The position numbers were made by a program, and so were the translations under genes. Positions 44,323 through 53,201 of a DNA stretch of 64,000 nucleotides are shown here, one piece after another. A model generated the notes under the pieces. The model was not told the DNA's origin and made no database searches. It saw only the letters and a list, made by a program, of their open reading frames with translations. How positions within the stretch are numbered: position 1 is the stretch's first letter; each line of letters begins with the position of its first letter. The stretch comes from an uncultured Tenacibaculum sp. GTDB lineage: Bacteria; Bacteroidota; Bacteroidia; Flavobacteriales; Flavobacteriaceae. The stretch lies in the NCBI GenBank assembly GCA_947501615.1, contig CANMWK010000006.1, forward strand, positions 62,001 to 126,000, read 5' to 3'.

Positions 44323-45399
44323 ATGTCAGAACTACTTAAAGCTTACGATTCATATAATGATTTTGAAAAATCTTCTTATTTCACTTTAGTATTTGATTTA
44401 CTTCCTTCTACACTATTTTTAAAACTCCCTTTAGAAGAATCCAAAGAAAATATTAAGAACGTAATAGAAACTTTAAACCTTACAGATAAGAACTATGAAC
44501 TTATCTTTAAAGATTGGCAAACTGAAGATGCTAAGAATGCGGATTTTAGTGCAGACTATCCTTATCAGCTTCTTTATAAATCTAAAATTCAAAAAAGTAT
44601 CATTTGGATTTCACTAAACTATGAAACATTACAAATCAAATTTTATTATGATTGTAATGATAAAGTATTAGAAGAGGATATTATAGCCCTAAACCATACC
44701 ATTCGAAATAAATTTGGACTTGAAAAAGCTCCAACTTTTAAAGTTTTAACCCATAATAATCGTGATTTTGATACCGAAGATGTTAGAACAGAAAAAGTAG
44801 CAATTGAAATTGATAAAAATTATAATACTGATTTTAAACAAGAAGTTGAAAAAATTAAAAATGCTATAGATACAAAAACCTCAGGTTTAATTTTACTTTA
44901 TGGAAAACCAGGAACTGGTAAAACAACATTTATAAAAAGCCTGATTACAGCACATCAAAAATCTAATTTTATATTTATACAAAACGAGTTTGTAAATAAA
45001 TTATTAGAACCCAGTTTTATATCATTTCTTTTACAACAGCGCAATTCAATTTTAATTATTGAAGATGCTGAGAAAGTAATTACTTCTAGAGAAAGGGCAC
45101 AGCAGGAATCTGTAGTTTCAACGATACTTCAACTTACAGATGGTTTATTTAGTGATTATTTGAATATTAAAATTATTTGTACTTTCAATACCAGTTTGTC
45201 AAAAATAGACACTGCTTTACTTAGAAAAGGTCGTATGATTACTAAATATGAATTTAAAGAATTATCGCTTGAAAAAACCAACAAACTGCTAAAAGAATTT
45301 AACGCTTCTTTGGTTGATGAACCTTTAGTATTAACGGAAATATACAATAGAAACGAAAAAAAATACCCAAACTTAAAAACTCCTAAAATAGGGTTTTAA
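44323..45399 (+). CDS. AAA+ family ATPase with unknown N-terminal domain
   Basis: 358 residues. An N-terminal half (1-165) of unknown fold, then an AAA+ module: Walker A GKPGTGKT at 194-201, Walker B ILIIEDAE near 245-252, a sensor-1 Asn in CTFNTS and an arginine finger region RKGRM. It resembles the small group of bacterial AAA proteins related to the 26S/ClpX-like core but has no protease or partner gene beside it. It ends at 45399 without a clear C-terminal lid extension. Confidence 0.78.
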   Translation: MSELLKAYDSYNDFEKSSYFTLVFDLLPSTLFLKLPLEESKENIKNVIETLNLTDKNYELIFKDWQTEDAKNADFSADYPYQLLYKSKIQKSIIWISLNYETLQIKFYYDCNDKVLEEDIIALNHTIRNKFGLEKAPTFKVLTHNNRDFDTEDVRTEKVAIEIDKNYNTDFKQEVEKIKNAIDTKTSGLILLYGKPGTGKTTFIKSLITAHQKSNFIFIQNEFVNKLLEPSFISFLLQQRNSILIIEDAEKVITSRERAQQESVVSTILQLTDGLFSDYLNIKIICTFNTSLSKIDTALLRKGRMITKYEFKELSLEKTNKLLKEFNASLVDEPLVLTEIYNRNEKKYPNLKTPKIGF

Positions 45400-45870
45400 A
45401 CATATGTTTGCTGCATATATTATGTATGTGTAAAGGTATAATTGTTTGATTTATTGATTCAATTTCAAGAATAGTCCACTAACTAAATTTAGAATAACAT
45501 TAAATAATGCATCCTGAATTTTTTCTTCAAATCACAAAAATGATTCAAAAAATCAAGAAAAAAATAGCCTCAAACAATAATGATAGTGTAAAGTAAAAGC
45601 AAATAAATCATATGGATTAAAATAAATCACCTTAATTCTGATTAAACTACCTCGATGCAAGCATAAGAGATATCTAATTAAAAATTTTATAACTTTCGAT
45701 ACAAGTATCGAGGAATTAAACCTTGGCTATCGCCCTGAGATTAAACTATTTCTTAAACTAATAAAACCTTAAAAAAGCGTTAAAAAAAACATTCTCATAT
45801 GACACTGTTTGTAAACTTTGTATATTTAAGATGTAACCAAATATTTTATTAATTAAAACCATCAATTATT
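45400..45870. other. Gene-free spacer with a CCTCGAT/ATCGAGG inverted repeat
   Basis: 471 bases without a credible ORF. An inverted repeat, CCTCGAT at 45650-45656 with ATCGAGG at 45707-45713, each beside a TTAAAC motif, looks like a dispersed intergenic repeat of Flavobacteria. The right end must hold the promoter of the leader-peptide gene. Confidence 0.45.
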
Positions 45871-46068
45871 ATGAGAAACATTTTAAAGATCGAAGGAATT
45901 AAAGAATTAAACAAAAAAGCTCAAAAAGAATTATCTGGAGGATTTTTAACAGAATACATAGATTCTTGTCATCCTGCTTACAACGGTTTAGCTTGTTTAA
46001 CAGGTTTACCTCACTGTCCAACTGGTTTTTGTGCTGGATATGTTTGTTCTCCAACAGCAACTACCTAA
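45871..46068 (+). CDS. Double-glycine leader peptide, putative bacteriocin or modified-peptide precursor
   Basis: 65 residues. The leader (1-24) is charged and helical (MRNILKIEGIKELNKKAQKE) and ends in LSGG, the cleavage signal used by C39-peptidase exporters. The remaining 41 residues are short, Cys- and Gly-rich: Cys at 33, 42, 49, 54 and 59, with Pro and Thr. Leaders of the MxxILKxEGI...LSGG type are known in Flavobacteria precursor peptides. No transporter or modifying enzyme is in the window. A strong terminator follows. Confidence 0.7.
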   Translation: MRNILKIEGIKELNKKAQKELSGGFLTEYIDSCHPAYNGLACLTGLPHCPTGFCAGYVCSPTATT

Positions 46069-46111
46069 TATCTTTTAAAAATTACAAATACTAATTTTGT
46101 AACCTAACATA

Positions 46112-46150
46112 AAAGTAGTCATCATATTAAATAATGGCTACTTTTTTTAT
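46112..46150 (+). terminator. Terminator of the leader-peptide gene
   Basis: AAAGTAGTCAT (46112-46122) pairs with ATGGCTACTTT (46134-46144) with one G-U pair and an 11-nt loop, then a run of T. It makes the peptide gene a single transcription unit. Confidence 0.8.
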
Positions 46151-46295
46151 GCATAACCGCTAAAAGAAACTATAAATTTTTCAATCTCTAAAATATTAGA
46201 AATCCCATTTTAAAATGTCATATAGATATCATTTATTTGTCTGAAGGAATATAAGTTTCACACAATACTTTATTAAAATAACTTGAAAAGAAAGA

Positions 46296-47633
46296 ATGGA
46301 AATACAAAAAAACACAATAGCATTTTTACAACATTTAGGGAAAAAGTATAATTGTTCAGTAGATGAAGCGTTATCGGTTATCACAGAAGGAAATCATTAC
46401 CTACCACCAGTTGAAATTAAAAATGGAGTTATTGTAACTTTAAATGTTCCACAACTTTCATCTGCCTTTGATGATTTTGTACGAGAAAAAAGTTCAATCT
46501 CTATTCATAGGTTATAAGCGTTCATCAAAAACTCTAAATCCAGATGAAATTGACATTTCTGACTTACAAGAGTTAACTAAGCTTTTTTTAAATCGATTGA
46601 GGATATTAATCCTCAAACTGAACAATATGTATTTAAAAACAATCTACAATTAAAAGAATTAAGAATACATGGCTATAATGTTAAAACGCTACATTTGAAA
46701 AATAACATAGCACTTACATTACTCAATTGTTCAGGAAATAAATTAACCAAATTAGATCTTTCTGAAAATGTAAATCTTGAAGATCTTAGTTGTGATTATA
46801 ATAATATCAAACAACTTGACTTGTCTAAAAATGAAAAGTTAAAATATTTATCTATTAGTAATTTACCTATACATAATGATAATATTAAATTTCCAAAGAT
46901 TAATAATATAGAAAGGCTGTATATAGCAAATACAGAAATAGAAAAAATAAACCTTAGTAAATTCCCGAATCTTAATAAACTTCAAATTGGAGAATCTATA
47001 AAATCAATAGATGTTACTCATTGTAATAACTTGAGATTATTATCTATGTTTAAAACTAAACTCTCTCACTTAGATATTTCTGAATGCCAAAATCTTTGGA
47101 AATTACATGGAATGGTGGAAGTAGTAATAGAAGAATTAACCTGTAATGAGTTTCAATCCTTTATTATACCTGAAATTTCAAAAAAAATAAATCAAAAGGC
47201 TACACCAGCTCAACAAAAAATAATTAAAACCTATGAACTTCATACAGAAGCTTTATCTCATAATTGGGATGAAGGATATAGTAAGCTAAAAAAAATATTA
47301 AAAGACGAAAATTGTGATAAAGCAACAGCTACAGCAATTTTCTGGTATGGGCAACCTAATTATTACAGACAATTCAATAAAGTTTCTGAAGTTCCAGATC
47401 ATGCGAAAGCAGGGTTTAGATTTTTAAACCAACTTGAAAAAAAATTAATGAATGACTTTTTTTCAGTAAATCACATCTCTTTCGATCCCAAAAATCATAG
47501 CAATATCGATTGGACAAAAGAGAATTTATCCACTTCAAAAGTTAAAAAAGAAATCTCTGAAAAGTTAAAAACTAAAATCATAGGAACGACTATAGAATTC
47601 GATTTTACAAAAAAAATAACCCTAAAAATATAG
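46296..47633 (+). pseudogene. Leucine-rich-repeat protein gene with two compensating frameshifts
   Basis: Three pieces of one protein lie in successive frames: 46296-46517 (MEIQKNTIAFLQHL...SSAFDDFVREK), then the +1 frame through 46550 (VQSLFIGYKRSSKTLNP...ELTKLF), then back to the first frame near 46585 (FKSIEDINPQ...) into the LRR part at 46695-47633 (LTLLNCSGNKLTKLDLSENVNL, with LRR units of 20-22 residues). The shifts lie in homopolymers: six A near 46487-46492 (one too many) and seven T at 46583-46589 (one too few). The net frame is restored, so this may be a real decayed gene, slippage, or assembly error. Confidence 0.7.
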
Positions 47634-47790
47634 TTGAAACATATAATAAACACAGGACTAAAATTAAATAACACCTCTATTTATCTACTAAATTATGAAG
47701 TGAACATTTTTATTTTTTTCCATATTTAAAAATATAATTTATACCCGATTTTTTGTTTCTTGTATGAAATATTAAAACAGCTCAAAAAAA

Positions 47791-48828
47791 TTGAATTTAA
47801 ACAATACATTCATCTTCTTCTTTAGTGCTTTAGGTGCTTTTAATAGTATTATTTTAAGTATCTATTTTTTATTTTTTACAAAACCTAAGAACATATCTAA
47901 CTATTTTTTAGGAGGCTTATTAGCAGCACTAAGTATTCGGGTTTGGAAATCTTTATTTTTTTATTTCAATCCAACTTTAGCTAAAGTTTACTTACAAATA
48001 GGTTTGTCTGCTTGTTTTTTTATTGGTCCTTTTCTATATTTTTATATACGATCTAAAATATCAAAACCTCAACAACCACAAATCAATTTTTACATACAAC
48101 TTTTAGGTTTACTGATACTAATTACAACAATAGGCGTTATATATCCTTACCAACACAACATTGATCTTTGGATACAATATATTTACCAAGGCATTAATCT
48201 TCAATGGCTAGGATACATAATAGCTACCGCTTTTGCACTTAAACCAATTTTTAAAAAATTATGGCTTAAAAAAGACACAATAAATTATGATGAAGTTTGG
48301 ATGTTAAGTGTGTTTTTTGGAGTTTCTATTATATGGACCGCCTACAATACAGCTACCTACACCTCATATATTTCTGGTGCTTTATCTTTTTCTTTTGTTT
48401 TTTACCTTTCAGGATTATTACTTTACCATAAAAGAAAAAAAGACTTTGTTACGACAGTTAAAAAAGAAAAATATGCTAATGTTCAAATAACAACTAAAGA
48501 AGCACAACATCTTTTAGAAAAAATTGAACGTACTTTACTCGACGAAGAATTGTTTAAGAACCCAAATCTTACACTCCCCTTATTAGCTAAAAAAATAAAT
48601 ATTCGTCCACAATTGTTATCTCAATTATTGAATAATAATCTGAACAAAAATTTCTCTCAGTTTATTAATACCTATAGAATTGAAGAAGCAAAACAATTAT
48701 TAATTGCTAAACCTCATTTAAAAATAGATAGTATTGCAGAAGAATGTGGCTTTAATTCAAATAGTACATTTTATACAGCCTTTAAAAAGGTAACCAACAC
48801 AACGCCATCTAAATACACCAAACAATAA
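47791..48828 (+). CDS. AraC-family regulator with membrane-embedded N-terminal half
   Basis: 345 residues: about six or seven membrane spans over 1-215, then a C-terminal AraC HTH pair (LPLLAKKINIRPQLLSQLLN, SIAEECGFNSNSTFYTAFKKVTN). It has the same architecture as the protein at 36001-37128 and may be a paralogue. The start is TTG at 47791. The gene is followed by two palindromes and a DJ-1/PfpI gene, its likely target. Confidence 0.85.
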   Translation: MNLNNTFIFFFSALGAFNSIILSIYFLFFTKPKNISNYFLGGLLAALSIRVWKSLFFYFNPTLAKVYLQIGLSACFFIGPFLYFYIRSKISKPQQPQINFYIQLLGLLILITTIGVIYPYQHNIDLWIQYIYQGINLQWLGYIIATAFALKPIFKKLWLKKDTINYDEVWMLSVFFGVSIIWTAYNTATYTSYISGALSFSFVFYLSGLLLYHKRKKDFVTTVKKEKYANVQITTKEAQHLLEKIERTLLDEELFKNPNLTLPLLAKKINIRPQLLSQLLNNNLNKNFSQFINTYRIEEAKQLLIAKPHLKIDSIAEECGFNSNSTFYTAFKKVTNTTPSKYTKQ

Positions 48829-48840
48829 CACTTTTTTAAA

Positions 48841-48885
48841 ATTCCTAATGTATACATTAGGAATGTGATACTATACTTTTATAGT
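48841..48885. promoter_or_regulatory. Two perfect palindromes upstream of the DJ-1/PfpI gene
   Basis: A 24-bp perfect palindrome at 48841-48864 (half-site ATTCCTAATGTA), then ACTATA (48870-48875) with TATAGT (48880-48885). Neither is followed by a T tract, so operator or regulatory role is likelier than termination. They lie between the AraC-type regulator and the next gene. Confidence 0.6.
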
Positions 48886-48939
48886 AATCTGAAGGTACAT
48901 TTCACTTAAAATTGCATCAAAAATAAACACAGTAATTTT

Positions 48940-50061
48940 ATGAAATATCTTCTTTTTATATTTAGTCTTCTACTTTTAAATTCTTCTATGTATTCTCAAA
49001 ATGATGAAGATTTAATTAAAAACACATTAGAAAATTATATTAATGGTACTTCTTACAATACACCTGAACTTATTGAAAAAGCATTTTATACAGATGCTGA
49101 TCTTTTTTTAGATAATAAAGAAAAAAAACTATGGATTGTCCCAGCTAAAAAATATCAAAGCTGGTATGAAAACAAGAAAAAAGGAGAATTTAATGGGCGA
49201 ATAGGTAATATAATATCTGTAGACCATATTGGTTCAATTGCAACAGCTAAAGTTGAAATTTTATTTCCAGATGCAAACTCACGATACATAGATTTATTTC
49301 TTTTAAAGAAAATAAATCAACAATGGAAAATTATTAGCAAAGCAGCTACCAAAGATGAAAGTACTACTAAAGCTAATGGAAATAAAATCTTATTTATTGT
49401 TTCTAATGCAGCATTTTACGGAACATCTGATATCCCTACAGGAAATAGTTTTTCAGAATTAGTAAATGCTTATGATACCTTTAATAACGCAGGCTTTACC
49501 GTAGATTTTGTTAGTCCAAAAGGAGGTAGTGTTCCGCTTTCTTATATTAACACCTCTGATGATTTATGTAAACAATATTTATATAATCCTGATTTTTTAT
49601 ATGCGTTAAAGAATACTAAAAAACCTAGTGAAATAAATGCTAAAAACTATAAAGCTGTTCATTATATTGGTGGTGGTGCAGCTATGTTTGGTGTTCCTGA
49701 AAATACAGCAATTCAAAAAATAGCAATGACTATTTACGAAGAACATAATGGAATAATCTCTTCTGTATGTCATGGAACTGCTGGAATTGTGAATTTAAAA
49801 ACTAAAGACGGCAACTATCTTTTTAAAAACAAAAATGTAAGTGGTTATCCTGATTCTTTTGAAAAACCAGATGCTCCTTATTTTAAACAATTCCCTTTCT
49901 TAATTCAACAAACCTTAGAAAGTAGAGGTGCTATCTTTAAGTTTTCTCCCAGAAATACTTCTCACGTTGAAGTAAAAGGTAATTTAATTACAGGGCAAAA
50001 CTACCTTTCTTCTAAAGATGTTGCTTTAAAAATAATCGAGAATTTGAATAATCGTAAATAA
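48940..50061 (+). CDS. Secreted DJ-1/PfpI-family protein fused to an NTF2-like domain
   Basis: 373 residues: signal peptide (cleavage before QNDED), an NTF2/SnoaL-like lumazine-binding type domain (about 22-135, DEDLIKNTLENYINGT...LFLLKKINQQWKIIS), then a DJ-1/PfpI class I amidotransferase-like domain (about 150-370) with the nucleophile elbow VCHGTAG and GGGAAMFG. Members act as glyoxalases, chaperones or amidases. The signal peptide puts it outside the cytoplasm, unlike most DJ-1 proteins. Confidence 0.85.
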   Translation: MKYLLFIFSLLLLNSSMYSQNDEDLIKNTLENYINGTSYNTPELIEKAFYTDADLFLDNKEKKLWIVPAKKYQSWYENKKKGEFNGRIGNIISVDHIGSIATAKVEILFPDANSRYIDLFLLKKINQQWKIISKAATKDESTTKANGNKILFIVSNAAFYGTSDIPTGNSFSELVNAYDTFNNAGFTVDFVSPKGGSVPLSYINTSDDLCKQYLYNPDFLYALKNTKKPSEINAKNYKAVHYIGGGAAMFGVPENTAIQKIAMTIYEEHNGIISSVCHGTAGIVNLKTKDGNYLFKNKNVSGYPDSFEKPDAPYFKQFPFLIQQTLESRGAIFKFSPRNTSHVEVKGNLITGQNYLSSKDVALKIIENLNNRK

Positions 50062-50083
50062 TCTCCCAAGATGTAATTCATCC

Positions 50084-50116
50084 AACGGTTTAAGCATATC
50101 TGCTTAGACCGTTTTT
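50084..50116 (+). terminator. Terminator of the DJ-1/PfpI gene
   Basis: AACGGTTTAAGC (50084-50095) with GCTTAGACCGTT (50102-50113), one G-U type mismatch, 6-nt loop, then TTTG TTTTG. Confidence 0.8.
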
Positions 50117-50226
50117 GTTTTGATTTCAAAAAAAGACTTGCAAACTTGTATCACATACTTCTCTTCACTATAATATTACTATAACTTTTTAACTATTTTT
50201 ACATCGTTAAATTAAGCACAGCTATA

Positions 50227-51084
50227 TTGAGTATTGTTAGTTATATCAAGAAGAAATTAAAGAAAAAGGTAATCACAAAAACTTTTAAAGAATATGGTTA
50301 TTCAATAAAAGATTTTCTTATTCCTACTTTCGGAACTGTTCAATACGCGCAATGGCTCCACCCCTTAGAAAAACCAAAGAACATTTCCATAGCCAATATT
50401 AATTTTTATAAAGCAATTACAACAGAAAATGATTTTGTTATTGATATTGGAGCACATACTGGAGACACGACACTACCAATGAGCCTAGCTATTGGTAAAA
50501 CAGGGAAAGTTTTAGCCATTGAACCCAACCCTTATGTATTTAAAATACTTAAAAAAAATGCTATACTAAACACCAATCTCACCACTATCATTCCAAAATG
50601 TTTTGCAGTTACCGAAAAAAAAGGAAAATATCTTTTCCATTATAGTGATGCATCTTTTTGTAATGGTGGTTTTTTGTCTCAAATTCAGAAAAAAGCGCAT
50701 AAACACAAGTATACACTGGAAGTAGAAGGTAAAAATTTATCCAATTATTTACACAAACACTATGCCTCTGAACTAAAAAAATTAGGTCTTATTAAAATAG
50801 ATACTGAGGGATATGATAAAGAAATTTTAAAAACTATTTCTGAAATTTTAAAAACTCATACACCTGCCATAATGGTAGAATGTTATAAGTATTTAGACAA
50901 AAAAGAAAGAGAAACGTTATTTTTAACGTTAGCAGATCTTAATTATGACATTTTTGCTATTGATGATTTTGAATCTTTTGATACTTTAAAAAAAATTCAA
51001 TTAAAAGATATGCTACATAAAAAACATTTTGAAATGTTAGCTTTACACAAAACCAAACGTCATCTATATAAATTCTTGAAATAG
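50227..51084 (+). CDS. FkbM-family methyltransferase
   Basis: 285 residues, SAM-dependent. Motif I is VIDIGAHTGDTT, followed by KVLAIEPNPYVFKILKKNA, typical of FkbM enzymes that O-methylate sugars or other hydroxyls; LIKIDTEGYDKEIL is the conserved central motif. A TTG at 50227 is the only start that keeps the N-terminal basic helix; no ATG is near. Its substrate may be a surface glycan. It is 14 nt before the transglutaminase-like gene. Confidence 0.85.
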   Translation: MSIVSYIKKKLKKKVITKTFKEYGYSIKDFLIPTFGTVQYAQWLHPLEKPKNISIANINFYKAITTENDFVIDIGAHTGDTTLPMSLAIGKTGKVLAIEPNPYVFKILKKNAILNTNLTTIIPKCFAVTEKKGKYLFHYSDASFCNGGFLSQIQKKAHKHKYTLEVEGKNLSNYLHKHYASELKKLGLIKIDTEGYDKEILKTISEILKTHTPAIMVECYKYLDKKERETLFLTLADLNYDIFAIDDFESFDTLKKIQLKDMLHKKHFEMLALHKTKRHLYKFLK

Positions 51085-51098
51085 AAAACTAGTAGCTA

Positions 51099-51668
51099 AT
51101 GAAAATAATAAATAACTATCCGTTGAATTCTGAAGATAAACTCACGTTACTAGTTAAAAAAAACGATATCAATACATGGGATCAACTCACTACTTTTATT
51201 GCTAATTTGCCTTATGGTAGAAATAAAAATCGTACTGATTTTTCATTAGTTTTATCAGAAAAAAGAGGAAGTTGTAGTTCTAAACATGCCTTGTTAAAAG
51301 CCCTAGCAGATGTAAATAAAGTACCAAATATAAACTTGATTTTGGGCATTTATAAAATGAACCAAAAAAACACTCCTGGTATTGGAAATGTATTAGTAGA
51401 AAATAATCTAGACTTTGTACCAGAAGCACACTGTTATTTATCTATACAAGAAAAACGTTTTGACTTCACATCTAGTTCATCTTCAATCACAAGGATTGAG
51501 AATGATATTCTTTCAGAAATTGAAATTACTCCAAATCAAGTTACAAAATTCAAAGTAGATTATCATCAAAAGTATCTTACAAACTGGTTAAAAGAAACTA
51601 AACTCCCCTACACTTTTAAAGAAATATGGAAGATACGAGAACAGTGCATTCAAAATTTATCGCAATAA
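51099..51668 (+). CDS. Transglutaminase-like protein (predicted cysteine protease fold)
   Basis: 189 residues, cytoplasmic. A Cys-His-Asp triad can be placed: Cys in KRGSCSSKHALLK, His in PEAHCYLS and Asp in RFDFTSSSS, the order found in transglutaminase-like proteins. It could be an amidase, protease or inactive relative. It is part of a small run with the FkbM and TPM genes. Confidence 0.65.
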   Translation: MKIINNYPLNSEDKLTLLVKKNDINTWDQLTTFIANLPYGRNKNRTDFSLVLSEKRGSCSSKHALLKALADVNKVPNINLILGIYKMNQKNTPGIGNVLVENNLDFVPEAHCYLSIQEKRFDFTSSSSSITRIENDILSEIEITPNQVTKFKVDYHQKYLTNWLKETKLPYTFKEIWKIREQCIQNLSQ

Positions 51669-51700
51669 TTTTTTATTTTTAACGTAGTAAAAACTATGTT

Positions 51701-52246
51701 ATGAAACTCGTTTTAAAATATCTATGCTTAATTATACTGATAAACTTCTATCAATGTAAAAGAAAAACTAATCAAGCTTCATTACAAACACAACATGAAA
51801 CTAAATTTAATTTCTCTAGCATAGAAAAATTTAAGAACTCTAAAACAAAAGGGGTAATTATAAATGATTATGATCATATTCTTACCACTTCTCAAAAAGA
51901 AAATCTAAGAGAGATTATTTATAATTATTACCAAAAAACAACCAGACAAATTGCAGTTGTCACTACAGATACTTTGTACTCTTATTCTGATATTCATAAA
52001 TTTTCTATAGATTTATTTAACTATTGGGGATTGGGTACCAAAGAAGAAAATAATGGATTAGCCATTGTACTTTGTAAACCTTGCAGACAAATTTCAATAG
52101 CTACAGGATTAGGAACACAACTAGTTTTAACAGATAGTATTTGTAAAAATATTATTGATACTACAATGCTACCAAAATTTAAAAATCAAAAATTTTATGA
52201 AGGCATACATGCTGGAATTAAAAATCTTATTGAAGAATGGAAATAA
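51701..52246 (+). CDS. TPM-domain lipoprotein
   Basis: 181 residues. An N-terminal signal with a Cys after INFYQ suggests a lipoprotein. The rest is a TPM domain (YgcG/TPM_phosphatase family): YDHILTTSQKENLREII, QIAVVTTDTL, FNYWGLGTKEENNGLAIVL and ISIATGLG. The domain has been linked to photosystem repair in plants and to outer envelope functions in bacteria; here the role is unknown. Its end overlaps the next start by 10 nt. Confidence 0.8.
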   Translation: MKLVLKYLCLIILINFYQCKRKTNQASLQTQHETKFNFSSIEKFKNSKTKGVIINDYDHILTTSQKENLREIIYNYYQKTTRQIAVVTTDTLYSYSDIHKFSIDLFNYWGLGTKEENNGLAIVLCKPCRQISIATGLGTQLVLTDSICKNIIDTTMLPKFKNQKFYEGIHAGIKNLIEEWK

Positions 52247-52695
52247 TTATTACGAAAGGTAACAATCGAAATACGTTAACTTGTAAAAGAGAAAATAACA
52301 CCACTACAAGTTTAAATTTAGGACCAGATTTACCTAATCATGATATTGCACACTATGTTATTGAAACAAAATTCAACATGAAAAAGGGATTTTATGGTGC
52401 CATTAAATCTGGAATGTCTATTGAAGAGTTATCAGATAAAAATACCATTAAAAAATTAGGGTCAGAGTCTTGGCTAGCAGAAATTATGACTAGAAATCTA
52501 CAAGGTATTGGTTCGGGTGCTGTAGCTATTGAACAATTCATAGCCTTGGTAAAATGGGAAGCAAAAGGTTTTAAAAATATGACAATTCCTGAAATGGACA
52601 TCAATATGATTAAGGATTTAAAAACAGAATTCGACTACTTGTGTGACAGATGGGATAAAATTCCTGAAGGAGCTCAACTAAACCTTACATTTTAA
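52237..52695 (+). CDS. Hypothetical protein of 152 residues
   Basis: A soluble protein beginning MEIIITKGNNRNTLTCKR with a strand-rich N-terminus, then helices (IEQFIALVKWEAKGF). It overlaps the TPM gene by 10 nt and so is cotranslated with it. No family is recognised. Confidence 0.6.
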   Translation: MEIIITKGNNRNTLTCKRENNTTTSLNLGPDLPNHDIAHYVIETKFNMKKGFYGAIKSGMSIEELSDKNTIKKLGSESWLAEIMTRNLQGIGSGAVAIEQFIALVKWEAKGFKNMTIPEMDINMIKDLKTEFDYLCDRWDKIPEGAQLNLTF

Positions 52696-52717
52696 AATAA
52701 TAATCGTATTTTTAAAC

Positions 52718-52736
52718 TGTAATATTAAAAATTACA
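52718..52736. promoter_or_regulatory. Predicted Rrf2 operator upstream of the regulator gene
   Basis: TGTAAT (52718-52723), 7-nt spacer, ATTACA (52731-52736), ending 5 nt before the GTG start. The same motif with the same spacing occurs before the neighbouring gene at 53168-53186. Confidence 0.7.
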
Positions 52737-52741
52737 TTATT

Positions 52742-53152
52742 GTGGTAAAAAGTAGCTTATCAACATCATTACATATCATGACACTTTTAGCCATGTTTCC
52801 CGAGCAATGGATTTCTTCAAAAATTATAGCTGAGAGTATTAATATTAACCCTGTTTTAGTAAGACAAGAGTTAAAAAAATTAAAAGATTCTGAATTAATT
52901 CAAAGTAAAGAAGGTAAAAATGGAGGAGTTAAACTTTTAAAAAGTGCTGAAGAAATTGTGCTTGCAGATATTTTCACAGCTATTAAAAAAGAGGATCATG
53001 TTTTTGAAATAAGAAGTGAAACTCCTGACAAAAAATGTAAGGTTGGACGAAAAATTAATACTAAACTGAATAGTTTATATCAAGAAATTGATAATGCTAT
53101 TCATTTAAAACTAAAAGAAACAACCTTAGAAGCTTTTAAAAATAGTTTCTAA
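52742..53152 (+). CDS. Rrf2-family transcriptional regulator
   Basis: 136 residues with the Rrf2 winged helix at the N-terminus (SLHIMTLLAMFPEQWISSKIIAESININPVLVRQEL). The conserved GGVKLLKSAEEIVLADIFTAIK follows. Classical Rrf2 proteins bind an Fe-S cluster through three Cys between about residues 90 and 105; only one Cys (KKCKVG) is seen, so this is a member without a normal cluster site. It starts with GTG. It probably controls itself and the next gene through the shared operator. Confidence 0.88.
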   Translation: MVKSSLSTSLHIMTLLAMFPEQWISSKIIAESININPVLVRQELKKLKDSELIQSKEGKNGGVKLLKSAEEIVLADIFTAIKKEDHVFEIRSETPDKKCKVGRKINTKLNSLYQEIDNAIHLKLKETTLEAFKNSF

Positions 53153-53167
53153 TTTTTTTATCAAAAC

Positions 53168-53186
53168 TGTAATAAAAATAATTACA
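53168..53186. promoter_or_regulatory. Predicted Rrf2 operator upstream of the PNPOx-like gene
   Basis: TGTAAT (53168-53173), 7-nt spacer, ATTACA (53181-53186). Flanking bases AAAAC before and TTA after also match the copy at 52718-52736. It ends 16 nt before the next start. Confidence 0.7.
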
Positions 53187-53201
53187 TTAAATAATTTTCA
53201 T

